Source: Toxoplasma gondii ME49 (Eukaryota > Apicomplexa > Conoidasida > Eucoccidiorida > Sarcocystidae). From it: a DNA stretch of 64,000 nucleotides. The stretch covers positions 2,815,189 through 2,879,188 of the forward strand of contig NC_031475.1 in assembly GCF_000006565.2 (NCBI RefSeq), written 5' to 3'. Of this stretch, positions 47,375 through 60,364 are shown piece after piece. A program made the position numbers and the translations under genes. The first letter of the stretch is position 1, and each line of letters begins with the position of its first letter. The notes beneath the pieces were generated by a model. The model ran no database searches. It was not told where the DNA came from and was given only the letters and a program-made list of their open reading frames with translations.

Positions 47375-50300
47375 GTGGCCTCAGGCCACCTCAAATACAC
47401 AGACAGCCTTCCAACCAGTTTTGTATAAAGCGCGATGAGCAGGGCAATGCATTCATATATATATGTATACATAATATATATATATATATGCGCAAGTATA
47501 ATATATATATAGGCAGATATACAGATGGACAGACAGGCAGATAAACAGGCATGTATGTCTGATGATACGAGACAAGAAAGAGACACACTACTCTGCAGGT
47601 CGTCTTCTGGTTGTTGTAGGCGCCACGGGGAGGGCGCAGGTCTACAAGACTCGATATGCGACAAAATTCCAAAGTGACAGCCAGAGGCTTGGGAGACGAG
47701 AAATCACGCATGCGCTTGCTGGACGACTGTGCCTGTCTCTTCCACCATTAACGAAGTTCAACCAATTACCGCTACGACGCCGGTGTGTTGTCCTCTTCTT
47801 CCACGATTTCCTGTGCTTTTTTTTGTCGAAGACGTTACACTCACCTGTGCTTCCAGCATCGTTGTTCTCGCGTCTGAGCTGAACAAGCTTGTGAAGCAGA
47901 AGAACCTCCCGCGCTGCAGCCTGGCTCACGAGGCAGACAGAGATGCCTGGCGCCCCTCCACGTCCTGCTCTCCCAATTCTGAGAAACACGGAGAATGTGA
48001 AAAACAGGAAGAACCAAGCGAGCGGGAGGTTTCAAGGCAGTTTCAACCGAGGTACAACGATTATTGGTTTCAGAACAACCTGAACATTATCACCAGCTTC
48101 CTTGCATTTTATGTTGTGCCCACGCGGGATCTGAGCCAAACGTTATGAACGATAGAAACTCTATTATGTTCTCAAGAACAAATCCGGCAACACCAGGGAA
48201 ACTCATAAACCGCGGCCCTATCACAGATAGTGCACCTGACGAAAAGTGGAATGAAAGCGGACCCAAGATGACGGGAGACAAGGGAGAAGAAAACAGGAAC
48301 GAAGGAACACATGAAACTCCTCGGAGTGAATGCCCACGACGGGGAAAGGATCAGGGCTCTGTACAGTCACCTAAAGGAATCGCATACGTTGTTGGACTCT
48401 CAAAAAGTTATGTTTTGTCACACTACAATGTAGAGAGAAAACGACGCGAAATGATGTCCTATGACTAGGCGAATCCACTGTCATGAACTTGTCTTATCGC
48501 TTCAGCCGTTATGATATACGGATACACTGCGAATGGCTCATGAAAGTAGTTATAGCTTATTCGATGGTCTTCGCTGCATGAGTTACCGTGGCAACTCTAT
48601 GACGAATACATGCGCACACACCTCTGCCTGTGGAAAGGCGTAAAACAACGTCCTGTTTTTACGCGTCACTCTGTCACAGGCAAGTTATCGCGTCTACCTA
48701 ATTTAGGTTCGGGATGTCGCGCCCAGATATCTGTGTAACATTTCGCTTCTCGTCTGTGAACTGTGCGCCTTTGTCTCCTCACCGGTGGATGTATCCCCGG
48801 ATACTGCGTGGCATGTCAAAGCTGAGAACGCATGCAACGCTCTGGAGATCCAGTCCTCGATGGCTACCGAACTCGTCATCCTGCAAACAAAGTAAAAACC
48901 AAAGTAGCCTGGCCCACACTCCCTGAAACGCCGATCGACGCAGAGATCTACAACGACTAAACGAGGAAACGTAAAACGAATACACGAAGAGAAAAGATCT
49001 TATAGGGGAGCTCCAGAGGGGCTCACGAGAGTCCAGAGAGAGCAATCAGACTACAAGCTGTCTCGAGAAACAAAAGTGCCAGAGAGTGTCTTGACACACG
49101 GAGCAAGGCCTTCTCAGTGAATGAGAATCGTTTCACCGATATTCGTATTGATGTCTTCTTTGGGCTTCATAGATTGCAGTAATTCTCAGTCCTCCACACG
49201 CACCGGCATTCGCTTTGGAGTCTTCTTCTTCTTCGGAACCTTGTCGTCTTCACTTGCATCTTTCTTGAGGGCCTCCGCCGCCGCCTCTGCGCCTGCCTCC
49301 TCCTCATCCGAGTCCTCCTCCTCCTCAGAACTCATGTGTGCATCCCCGTTTTCATCATCTTCGTCATCGACTTCACCTTCGTCACCTTCGTCCTCTATGT
49401 CGTCCTCATCGGCTGTATCTGTCTCTTCTTCGTCTTCGTTCTCTTCTGCTTCTTCATCCCAGGCGCCGTCGGTTGTGATGAGAATTTCGAGAAGACCCTT
49501 ATTGAACGCCTGAGGAAAAGAGAGAAGAGAAAAGCCTCCTTCGTTTCAGTCTAATGATATTTTTTAGTACGCACGCCGATGTGGTTTCTTTACAAGTTTG
49601 CACAGACACACATATACATGCAGAGACATTGATATGGATATAGATATACATGATACTCAATTTTATAGACAGACACATGCAAACTTGGAAGCTGTGGTAG
49701 AGATGCACAGACATAAGCGAAGAAGCACAAAGTCCACTTCGAGCGCGCAGGTGTGACCTGTCAGCCTTCTGACAGTTCCAGCGCGGAGCGTTAGGCCAGC
49801 CAGCAGACAGAGACCTTTGAAATCCTCACATGTTCACATGTTTATTTGGATGTCAGAATTGCAAGTTTTCGTCCAACACTGTGCGATCCGTTCGCGGCTC
49901 CCTACATGCATTTTCAACCTCTAGCGACCGCCCGCGGTGCGAACCTCGGGCATTCATGGACGAGCTGCCTCTCTTTGTTTACAAGAACGAGATCTCCACA
50001 AATTTAGTCTGACGCAACGAGTCGTCGGGTACCGACACCCGCATGCTTTTTTCGTGGAGCCGACATTTCCAGCAACCGGAAACGCCTCCACCGAAGGAGC
50101 TTTATCTGCGTAATAAAAGAAGCTCAAAGCAGTGTTCTCCCTCTGGTTTTCGTCTGCGTGCAGTTGTGCGCAATTGCGGAGCTTTGCGTTGTTCGTTCTA
50201 CGCGTTGCCCCTCGAGCGTTGCTGTGAAAGTCCGAGTCCGGTGAAGCTGACACACACCTGAATGAGAGACTGGCGAGACTCAATGGAAAGAGTCGGACTT

Positions 50301-51394
50301 AAAACGCCGCAGCCAATGCCGAAGCGCTCGAGGAAAATGCGTACGCCGTATGCGCTGAAAAAGAAACAACAGCATTTTGCAGAGTCGTGTGTTGCTGCCG
50401 TGGCTCCTGTGCTTCTAGAGATTCGCATGTGCATGCAGCGCTCGCTTCCCGTCGGTTTCTTGGGGGTTTCACCGGAGCGTGGAGAGCCCCAGCAGACCTC
50501 GTAACGAAGGATCAGGAAAAACTGACGTCGTGTAGGGAAGGAGCTAGACAAGTCCAACTCATGCATGTGTACATAATACACTCAGGGAGACGGGAGGAGT
50601 CACTTTGTTTTTTATGGATGTCACTCATCTGGCAAGAAGTCGCCCTCTTGAATTCAGGCATGAAATACACACACTCACAGGGAACATCCACCAATGCACG
50701 TTTTCGCGCATCTACTCCAAACCGTTTCCAATGCATGCCTCTCTCTCTCTCGCGGTTCCGATTAGACATCCAAATTTCGCAGTCTGGTTATAAACGCTTC
50801 TCGAAATCTGTGTTCGTCTCGTGATACAGAAACGCTTGCAAACGTGAGCCTGTTTTTTTCAACGCCCAGACCGACTTGCAGATTGGCCGATCCGCTTCAC
50901 AACAGCGGAACGCTTATACAGCGTCGTGGGTTTCGAGGGAACTGTCACAGGCATACATCTCCATCCCAGGCAAGCGGCTCGTCACGCCAGTTCGAAACGT
51001 ATACGGTTGTCTTCGTCTCCTCATATACACACCGTTGAAGATTTGAGTTCTTTGCTTAGTAAGGAAAGGCTGCTACATGCGAGTCTGTTTCGCGACCGTC
51101 CTCTCACCTTGAGACCCCAGATGTGAAGATGAGGCACTTTCGCGGGACCAGATTCAGTTTTAGAAAGGCGTAGAGAACCACCCACTTGTCTCCAGCTTTC
51201 GGCAGAGAGAGATAAAACTCAGAGAGCTGAGATGACGCTTGCTGAAGAGTATCGTCGATCTCCACCATCACTGCCTTGTGAAGCAGCATCTGCTGCAGCT
51301 TTGCAACCTAAAAGTAAAAACAACACACATGTGTACACCCAAACAGAGATATGACCCTTGTACACATGCCGATACGCATCCACCGTTTTATGGC

Positions 51395-51448
<54 letters not shown>

Positions 51449-54400
51449 GGATATGCATGTATGGGCGATGCAGATGTTCGGTGCTTCGTAGGATGCCTTT
51501 CATGGCCGTGTATTCTCTGTCCTTCAGTCCCGAGATACGGGGAATCTTCTCTAGCTGTTTGCCGCGTTTCTCCCGCTCTTTCCGCCACCTCGGTGTACCT
51601 CTCCCGCTCTGCAAATGTCGCGAGTCTCCGGCATTCGCCTACGCTATTCCTCTCGGGTTTCACATGTTTCTGTCTCTGCGATTACGTAGCACACTCGACG
51701 GCTCGTGCGCGTCTCTCTAGTCGAGTCCACATCTCCTCTAACGCCACCCCACCCAGTCGCGTGGAGTCGGGAACGAGAGGCAGAACCAGGTGGAAACCGA
51801 GGCCTATCCAAAAATGGAAATGCGCATGGAGGCTACACAGCCAACGCGAGAGGAATAAGGGAGTAGCAAGAAAAGACTCGAGGAGCGTGAACGCTGTATC
51901 CGTGTACAAAGCCTTCGACAACGGATAGGCAACAGACACTCTCCAGGCGTTCTTGAATGACACCCGATTACCTCTTCGTTGAGAGTAGCCGAGAGAAGAA
52001 GAGCTTGGTAGTGTCTCTCTGCAGTTGCTGGGAGGCAGGCGAGGAGTCTGTTCATTTCGTTTTCGAAGCCGAAAGAGAGAAGAAGGTCTGCTTCGTCTGC
52101 CACTAGAACTTTGAGATTTCTCTGCAGCAAAGACTTGACTGAGGCACTGCCATCCAACTTGCCCATGTACGAAACGACTCCTGCTGGGGTCCCGATGAGG
52201 ACGGAGGGAGGCAGAAATGGAACAAGCGAAGACGAAGATGCGAACGCAGTATGGTTGACAGAAATCAAGTCCCGGCAGTACTTCAAGAGCGAAACAAAGA
52301 CCTCGTGGATCTGAAACAAACATGGAAGAACAGGAAAAAGAAGACGGAAAAGGGCATGCGGGTAACGTGTGATGACTTCTCGGTAAGAGCTGAAAGACAC
52401 AGAAAGCTCTAGTTCAATCTGCACGTACAGTATAAACAAATACATCCATATATGTATATATATATATATATGTAAATGTATATGTATACGTATAAATGTG
52501 TATCATCCTGTTCGCGTTATGCTTATAAAGAAGTTTGTGGATCCCTACTCCACGGGAATGCGTGTGAATGGGAGGCGTTTCATCGGCACGAATACCACGC
52601 ATGTGAAAATTAAATTGTGATTGCACACGAAAAGGAGATTGGATGTCTCTGAAGAGAGATCTACAGTTCCAGATGTAATGCAGCGACGTCGACAAACAAC
52701 TTTAGATTTACAGTGTGTTTCCGCTTCCAGATTCGGTGAGACACGGGCGTCTTTGAAACACAATGCAGTCGTTCTTTCGAGTACGCCTATTTTCATCGCT
52801 CACTACATTCGCTTCCGTCCTTTCGTCACGTCATATGCATGAATATGCATATACACGGTATGCAAATAAACGTCTACACAATTTTATAGACGATCTGTCA
52901 CAGTAAGAAGCTGAGGTTCGTGCGTTTCATGCGGCGAACAGAGACCCAGCTGTTGTCTCAGCATTTGGTCTCTCTCCCTGTGTGGGTATAGGACGACGTC
53001 CACGCATACGCGATGTCTTCGCCCCTTCGATTGCGTCCCTCTCCACTCTGTAAAAAGCCAACGACAAGACCTGAGGCTCCTCTCTTTGCCTTCTCGTGCT
53101 TCTCCGCAGAGAGACGTCTGACGCAAGAGAAGGACCCTCCTCTGGTTGTCGCGTTTCGCGTGTGTTTGCTTAATCAACTCACCTGGAGGCACAATTCTTT
53201 GCTGGGGACGAGGACGAGAGCCTCGAGCCCCTCAGGTCTTGGCTGGGTCGCTCTTTCTTCTTCGCGTCTCTCTAGCAGGCGTTGCAGAAGAGGCAGGGCG
53301 TAGGCGAGCGTCTTTCCACTTCCTGTCCTCGCCTGCGCAAGCAAATCTTTTCCCTGCAGCGCCAGCGGAATAACCTGAGGAGACAGTCGCACCAGTCGCG
53401 AAGCGCGGACGGGGAAACGCGATTTGAACGTGCCTCACAGCAGAAGAGGCAGATCGGATGGAGAACGGAGAGGCGAGAGGAAAGAGCGACAGAGCGATTC
53501 AAGGTGGACCACAGCAAGATTCAGGCAGGCGACCGAAACTGTCCAGAAGCGCCGAAAAGGCTTCTCTCTTAAAGGATGGGGTCACTAGCAGGGAGAGAGA
53601 ACGACAGACAGACAAAGCCATCAGACGAAGCAAGCAGGAACTGAGGAACGAGGCGAAAGTGCACGGAGACGGGATGGCAGCAGAGAAAACAAGAGGAGGA
53701 AAGAGGGGAGGGAGACGAGATGAAACGCAGTCTGTAGACTCGCGGCGAGAGACGCAGAACCACTGAGGACCAGAAGGAATCGATGAGGCATGGCCAGAAG
53801 AGCACAAGCAGACAAACAGAGAACCGGAGATGATGGAAACACACCCCCAAGGCAGAGATCCGATGCCGGCGTCGCGGACCAGAATTTGTCCATCCAAGCC
53901 GGAGCCGCACTGGAAATCGTTTCTTATTTTGGAATGCGCGGAACCTTGACGGAGAGGGGGGATGTCGAGTCCAGTGAAGGTACAGTGGAACGACTCCCAG
54001 GCGAGCGTTTTAAGGACAAAGAAAAGGACCGCCAGCCGAGAAACGCAACGTACCTGAGCTTGAACGTGTGTAGGATGCTGCAGCTGCATGTGCTGGACAG
54101 CCACGCGGGCTAGGCGTCTGTCGAGGTACAGCGAACCAAATTCTTCAAAGGTTTGCGAAGTGTCAAGGATCCCTCCTTCGCCTTTCTTTCGAATGACTTT
54201 GACGACCGAGGACGAAGAAGCAGAGACGGCAGACATCGGAGAGGCATCGGCGGGGGAGACGGCGTACGCGCCCGTGAGGTCGCTGGACTCTTCTGTGCCA
54301 GCTGCCGGACTCTCTCGAGTTTCCTGGGCCTTAGTCGCTCCGCTGCTGTTCGCCTGCACAGCTTCTTCACTGTCTGTTGCGGTAGAGGACTCGTCGTTTT

Positions 54401-54710
54401 CTCTCTGTTCTTCGCCAGATCCACGCTCCTGTTTCGCTTCTCCCGCTTCTCCTGTGCCCCTTCGTTTTTTCGCCTTCACCGCCGCAGGCCCCTCGCCTTC
54501 CCTCCTCGCCTTCTTTCTCTTCCCACTGTCTCCAGAAGCCGCTGCATGCAGAGATTCGCCTTTCGCCTGACTGCTCTGTGTCTCCACACTCTCGGACATC
54601 GCGCGTACCGCCTGGGAGACGCTCTTCGTCCCTGACTTGCGCCTCCGTTCCTTCTCGACAGCTGAAGAAGGAGAAAGCTCCTCTGTCGAAGCAGCCGGCT
54701 GACGCGCCAT
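45160..54710 (-). CDS. DBP9: DEAD-box RNA helicase, DBP9/DDX56 type
   Basis: Twelve exons in transcription order: 54710-54054, 53374-53183, 52310-51972, 51307-51108, 50354-50258, 49509-49204, 48880-48783, 47978-47845, 47070-46859, 46528-46454, 46009-45885, 45391-45160; 888 residues. After a charged N-terminus, the Q-motif region begins FEEFGSLYLDRRL. Then come ARTGSGKT (about 234), VLVPSKEL, GTPAGVV, VADEADLLLSFGFE (DEAD about 355), LLLSATL, KCLIFTSG, FNKGLLEILITTDGAW, HRGLDLQSVACVLSFD and YIHRIGRAGR. The C-terminal part FRYRVEDVCRGVTKRVI..RKMRDFFKRNPRDEEVL, HLPSYLL and DPLKSF is specific to the Dbp9/DDX56 family, nucleolar helicases of 60S ribosome assembly. An acidic insertion of about 85 residues sits between GAWDEE and DDEFGSHRG, where the human protein also has a loop. 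The tail is Lys/Arg-rich (KGNFLRVKKGKKRH), as expected for a nucleolar protein. It overlaps no neighbour and shares its upstream region with the gene at 55971. Confidence 0.93.
46369..46391. repeat. (GT)n microsatellite in DBP9 intron 10
   Basis: A run of about 11 GT units lies within the intron 46010-46453. Confidence 0.9.
47337..47371. repeat. (TA)n microsatellite in DBP9 intron 8
   Basis: A TA run of about 17 units lies within the intron 47071-47844. A second, interrupted TA-rich patch lies at 47455-47512 in the same intron. Confidence 0.9.
51398..51448. repeat. (TA)n microsatellite in DBP9 intron 3
   Basis: A TA run with one C interruption lies within the intron 51308-51971. Confidence 0.9.
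52449..52490. repeat. TA-rich microsatellite in DBP9 intron 2
   Basis: A TA run with TG and AA interruptions lies within the intron 52311-53182. Confidence 0.8.
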
Positions 54711-55970
54711 CTCGGGAGCGAAGAGAGGTAGAACAACCAAGTGGGAGGAAAGGAACGAAGAAAGGAAAGGAGGAAAGACCTGGTAGGAGGGAGAGGAGAG
54801 AGTCAAGAAAAGGACAGAAGATGTCAGACAGCGGAAGAAGAAAAGAAGGGAAGAATAAAGCAACTTTTTAGATGTGCCTTGCCGAGAGATGCTCATACAT
54901 CTAGACGAAAATCCATGCGTTATACGAGCGAAGTCACGCTGCAGGTACAAGAAACAGGCATCGGAAGCAACCTTTTCCGACGTAAACAGTGCAGATAACG
55001 AACGCAGCTACAGAACACAACACTGCACATAAAAAAAGAGAGAACAGCGGGCAATTTTTTTTCTCGTCGACGAAAGAGAGCCCATTGCCGCTCTCTTGTG
55101 GGGCGAGAGCTGAGAGGGCGTCGAGCGCCGACGGGACACCGAGGAAGTCGAAAGTCTCTATCGCATCTATCTTCGAAGCTTCCAGCTAAAGAGAACTTTT
55201 CTTGGTCAGCTTCAACCTTCTTGAAAAATAACGAAGGAAGTAAGACCCTTTTCGCGCCTCGTTCGTCCACTTTTACCGCCAATTGACTATCTGTGGCCGT
55301 TGCATGCACTCGGCGCGCCTGCGCATGCAGCTGCTAATGCTGTTACAAACGGCAAGTCGCGAGAGAAAGACAAAACAAGCCTTTCTCTCTGCTCAGCCTC
55401 CGAAATCTCTGACTGATGACGAACACAGATTTGCGCTTCAATTGTGGCCGTCGTCACATGGCCTCGAGCTCCACATATCCCTGGGAAGCACCCAGCGACC
55501 TTTCCCTGGCTGAGGTGTATGTACACTCAAGGCGGCGCGGACGAGGCCACTCGAGCCGTTGAGTGTTCGCTGTGTTCGAGGAAATGGAACGCCGCGAAAA
55601 AGATTTCCTCTTTTGTCAGTGTGGTTTGTTTCTTTGTCTCTGACGGCTTATGCTTGTCGCCTCCTGGTCATTTTTCTTCGTTCCCCTCTGTCCTCGGAAT
55701 GTGACGCGATCCGGCCTTCCGGGCCTCTCTGTTTTCCACGAGTGTGACCCTGCAGCAGGGGTCTGAGATCCTGTTTTCAATGCAGCTAAAAACGGCAGTC
55801 TGTCCATTCTTCCTTGCAAGGAAAAGTCCCCGAGTCGATGTCGATTTTTAAGGAACGCCACTTTGCCCGCGTCTTCCACCTCTGTCTTCCTTCGCGGGGG
55901 TTCCCCCGCATCGTCACCTTTCACCGAGAGGAACATTCTGATCTTCGACGAGCAGTTCAGACACGCGACC
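54711..55970. promoter_or_regulatory. Shared divergent promoter region with GCATGC motifs
   Basis: This 1.26-kb interval separates the starts of the leftward DBP9-like gene and the rightward JmjC gene. TGCATGCA at 55301-55308 and GCATGCA at 55323-55329 lie near its middle and match the GCATGC element common in Toxoplasma promoters. The interval has no supported coding sequence. The JmjC frame is open back to 55863 but without an ATG before 55971. Confidence 0.5.
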
Positions 55971-58900
55971 ATGGGCAGGGTGTTTCTCTCTACGGAGTCG
56001 TCTGAGGAATGTCCGTGTCAAGGAACGGATCTCCGAGACTCCAATCCTCGACCAGAGTCTCGGTCTTCTCTTCCTCCTTCTCTGACGTTTTCGTCTTCGT
56101 CTCCCTGTCCTCTGTCGTCTGCGGTTTCTTCACCCACGGGTGCTCAGTGTTCTCCCGTTTCTCCCTTCTCGAATGCCTTTTCAGACACAGAAGGAAAAAA
56201 CATGCGACAGACAAGACAGGCAGGTGAACAAGGAACCCAAAACAGGGAGGGAAACACAGAACGCACAAGGATACAAGAAGGCAGACAAGAACGACAACAA
56301 GAGCGAGACCGAGGGACAGAACGAGGGAGAGAACAAGAGAGAGATCATGACAGCAACGTGTGCCTTCTATGTAGAAGCAATGGCGTCATCACGCAGTGGG
56401 GCATTGAGCGCGTCGATTCATTTTCGTCCTCGGATACCGGATCCAGTGGCTTTTGGGAGAATGCGTTTTTCGCGGTGTCGCCTCAGGACAGGAGGCCACT
56501 GCTGTTGGGAACCTTCTCTGACGAATCTCTCGGAGGCGCGCTGCGTGAACTGACAGCCGATGGCTTGGTGGCGAAGATGCGAGGCCAGCAGAAACAGCGG
56601 GTGTCTGTACACGTCGCGGCCGACAGATGTCTGAATTTTGTGCAGAAGAATTTCAGATATGAATTCATGGAGTTCTCCGACTTGGTTCAGAGCATCCGAT
56701 TCCAGATCAATGGAGGCGACCGACGAATGAGCGAGACACCTGAGACTCACAGAGATGAAACTCCAGTTGAAAAGCGAGAGGGCGGCAACAGTCGAGGTGG
56801 GGAGGTCTCCACATACAGCTGCGGACGTGATAGTCTCTCGACGTCATCCCAAGAAGGCGCTCTCCAGTCCGATCGAAAGTTTTTCTATTTCCGGTCGCTG
56901 GGACGAAGGCCAGCGAAGGATCCTTCTTCTCTCTCTGCTATGAGTTCAGCCATCGCCGCAGCTTTTCATCTTCCTCCAGGACTTCGACTTGAAGACGCGA
57001 ACGCACCTGCCTCTTGGTTGTCCTTTGCTTCCTCCTCTTTTCCTTCTTCCTCTTGTTCCTCTTCTTCTTCATCTTCTGAGTCTTCCTCTTCCTCTTATTC
57101 ATGTTCGTCAGCCTCTTCGTCTTTGTCCCCTTCTGCGTCTGCGGTCCTTCCTTCCCTGCACTCTTCGTGTTGCTGCTCCGCGTCATCGTCTCTGTCTGCT
57201 TCTTCTCCTTTGTCTTTGTCGCAGTCTGCTGCGTTTTCTGCTTCACCTGGTCCGAGTCAGTCAGTCGATTCTTCTTCCTCGGAGAGATGTCTGGCCACGA
57301 GTGTCAGCGACTCAGGTTTGCCTGCTCCCGCGCCTCAATCTCTCGGAAATATCGCATCGGGTGAATCGAATGGAAACGCAGAAAGAAGTGGAAAGGGGAG
57401 TTCAGCGATTGGCGCTTCTGCCGCCATAGTCAACTGCGGCGAACGAGCTTCAAGAGCACTAACGGCTTCCGCGGCTCCACGTGAGTGTGCCTCGCCCGTA
57501 CGCGCAGGAGAGACAGGAAAGGCAAAGGCGCTGAGTGGCAGCTCTGCTGCAGTTTTCAACATGCGTTCGAACTGCCTGCGCAGTGATCCGGGTGAAGCGG
57601 AAACGGCTGTCCGTCGCCCTGTAGACGATGAGAAGAGATGTCATGGAGACACCAAGCAAGCGAAGAAAAACAAGAACAATCGTGGCGTTGAAAGCCGTGG
57701 ATGCAATGCCGAAGACGAAAACGCCCACGCATTCCTTGCTGCCCCGTCTGTTCGTCTCCAAGAACACTCGACTGTTCTGCGGGTCGCTCAGCCAGGACTT
57801 GAACTGTGGACGCACTACGATATTCCCGATGTAAGAAACGTTGAGCAGCCCAGACGCGGCGAGACCACGTTGGGAAGCTGTTCCTCACGTTCGTCTCTCT
57901 CCGGTCTTTTCTGATGCATTTCACACACCGAGACGAAAGGACTAGCTGTATGCATGTATCAGTTCGAAAACGAAACGCTAGTATGGGCGTCCCTTCTGTC
58001 GCGGTTTGTCTTCGGATGGGCGGTGTCAGTGTTTTGTGGACCATCTAAACATCAAGCACCGCTCGATATACAAACATCGTACTAACTGCGACTTTCTGTG
58101 GGAATCGCCTACAAGCCACAAGCAAATAATAAGAAGTGGAGTGCTGGTGTATCCATCTGTCTGTGCGTTGTAACGGGTGCACGGTTCACGTCTCGTTCTC
58201 TGTCAACTGTTTCTCTGCGCAGAACTTCCTTGTCCAGATTTCCGGATATAAACGCGTATTTCTCTTTCCGCCCTCGACCGTCAACAGGCTAGGCATTCGC
58301 GAGTCTTCGTCGCCAATTCAGGTGCGGAGAGAGAACCCCCACATGGGCAAAAGAAGCATGACGAGGCGAGGAACGCCTCACCAAAGAACGGGACTGAAGC
58401 AAAGTCTAGGGACAGAAGCGAAGGTCAACACGAATATAAAAAAGATCACAAATGTAGATCAGGGAGGGGAAAACCGAAGAAGAGGGAGAGGAAGCACACA
58501 CACATTTGGGAGACGCGGTAACAGGAGACGTGGAAGGGAAGGTAGACAGAGATTAAAGCGAGCAGGCGAACAGAACAGACACACGGCTGGCTGCATAACA
58601 TGCCTGATGCTCTCTTCAGTATTTTAGCTACTACCCTGTCCCTGTTTGTTTCATTTAAGTTATACCAGTGTGAACACGAAAGGTCCCCGAATACAACGGT
58701 ATTCTCCGGAATGGTATGAGAGAAGCAGTAGCAAACCATCCCACCCTTGAAATGCATGTCGACTGTGTGCAAATCAAGGAAAGAAGCGAAATACAAACGC
58801 CCATGGTGTCCGACGCCTTCCAAGTTTCAAAGCGCGTCCCGCGTGTAGGCATTTTAACATTTGGTTGCTGTGTCTGCCTGTAGGGACTTGTCTCTGGGGT

Positions 58901-60364
58901 TGCTGATTTGTCGACGTATCCAGACGCGGGCCTCGCTCTGCGCGAGGCGTCCTTCGTGGACTTAAGCCCTGGTTCGATTCTCTTTCTTCCTTCTCGCTGG
59001 ATTCATGGCGTCTTCATGTTCCCGGCTGTCGCCGACCTTTGCGTGAACTGCCAAACATACGTGAAGCAGCTGGGCTCCCGCCCTGTCGCGCCGTCGGCTT
59101 ATCTTCGGACAGACGAGTCGTGGAAAGGAAGGAGGCAAACGAACGCCGTTTCTCAGACGTCCTGTGGAGAGACGGGGGGAACGGTTGCCGTACAATGGGG
59201 GCAGAGGGAGTGTGGAGAAGCAGAAGAAGCAGAAGGCAGCGGGGCCCACACTAACGGAAGCAGGAGTAAATTTGGAGGAATGGTCGAGAATAGAAAGAGG
59301 GAAGACACAGGGAAGACAAGCGACCAGCATGAGGCGGAGAATGGCGCGGACAAAAACGGAGTAGAGAAGGCTGACGCGTGTGTATCGATCAACGTTTTTT
59401 TCTATGATCGAACTGAACCAAATGTCGTCTACGCAAAGAAAGACATCTATGGAAACAAGGTAAGTTCTTTTCAGGAGCTAAAACAACGGGGAAGAACAGA
59501 TAAGCGAGGTAGTCTGGGGGGAAATGCTGGAGTTGGGAAAGGGGTTTCACGAAGCCGCTTCACTGGGTCTGTCGTTGCTCGATGACGAGAGACATCGACG
59601 CTTTATCTCGCGAGGTGCTACTTGTGCTAGACTCGTGAGTCACTCTGCACTTTCCAAAGAGCAAGCGCAGGCAAGGAACAGCGACGAAGGTGAGCTTCGA
59701 CGCGACTGGTGATGGTGAGTAACCATGATCATCGGGGCGACGGAGTCGACGCCCACCTGTCTCGGCTGTTCTTGAGTTCGTGGTGCCTAGGTAGACCAAA
59801 CGGGTGAACGGGGACTTTCGACAAAGGGCCGAATGACCGGATGGTTTTTTTCATGGAGTTCCTGTCTTCTCCTCCTGTCGTTTCGCCTCCAACAGGATCC
59901 ACCGGCCTACGACAACGCGCGAGCAGTTCTCGATGAGCAACTCGTCCCGGTAAGCATTTCAGAGTTGTTTCGAGCATCATGTAGCCACCGAATGGAGACT
60001 GGCATCGGCATCTCTTCGCGGGTGCTCGGAGTTATGCATTGGAATGTCTCTTTCGTTTTGTTTTTACTGTGTCTCAGCAGTTCACAAACCTCTGGTGTGC
60101 CGGTCTCAAAAATCGGCAGTCTTCCGGCTTTACTCCATTCTACGTGTTTTCAGCATACGGTACTTGCATTTGTCTTTCAGATCTGTTTCATTCATTATGT
60201 TCGTTTAATGTCGTTGTACACGATGGTGTTATGACTTTCAGGTACTCTCGTCTCTGCCGAAGACCGCAGCTGCCTTTTACCTGCGCAAGCTTTCACTGGA
60301 ACTTCTGCGCCGTGCAGCAACCCTGGAAAGCGCGACGAATCCTCAGTCTCCCTCCCGCGGTTGA
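55971..60364 (+). CDS. TYW5: JmjC-domain 2-oxoglutarate oxygenase, tRNA wybutosine hydroxylase (TYW5)-like
   Basis: Five exons: 55971-57830, 58223-58321, 58884-59459, 59896-59949, 60242-60364; 903 residues. The ATG at 55971 is the first in the frame. Family features in order: SPQDRRPLLLGTF; VSVHVAADRCLNFVQKNFRYEFMEFSDLVQ, which parallels the TYW5 segment before the cupin; FFYFRSLG; a Ser-rich insertion of about 200 residues; VLRVAQPGLELWTHYDIPD with iron ligands H615 and D617; NFLVQISGYKRVFLFPP; LSPGSILFLPSRWIHGVF with the distal His (about 694); SINVFFYDR; KKDIYGNKDPPAYDNA; and a helical end AAAFYLRKLSLELL. TYW5 hydroxylates the wybutosine side chain at position 37 of tRNA-Phe using Fe(II) and 2-oxoglutarate. 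It is about three times longer than human TYW5 because of low-complexity insertions. A different JmjC hydroxylase specificity is possible, but the C-terminal YGNKDP block favours TYW5. Confidence 0.85.

Noticed and set aside
49121..49513. Poly-Ser protein on the + strand
   Set aside because: Exact antisense of the acidic loop of the DBP9-like helicase.
52884..53010. Extra DBP9 exon encoding RDQMLRQQLGL
   Set aside because: The join from 53183 directly to 52310 keeps phase and gives the conserved helicase sequence; the insert has no good acceptor.
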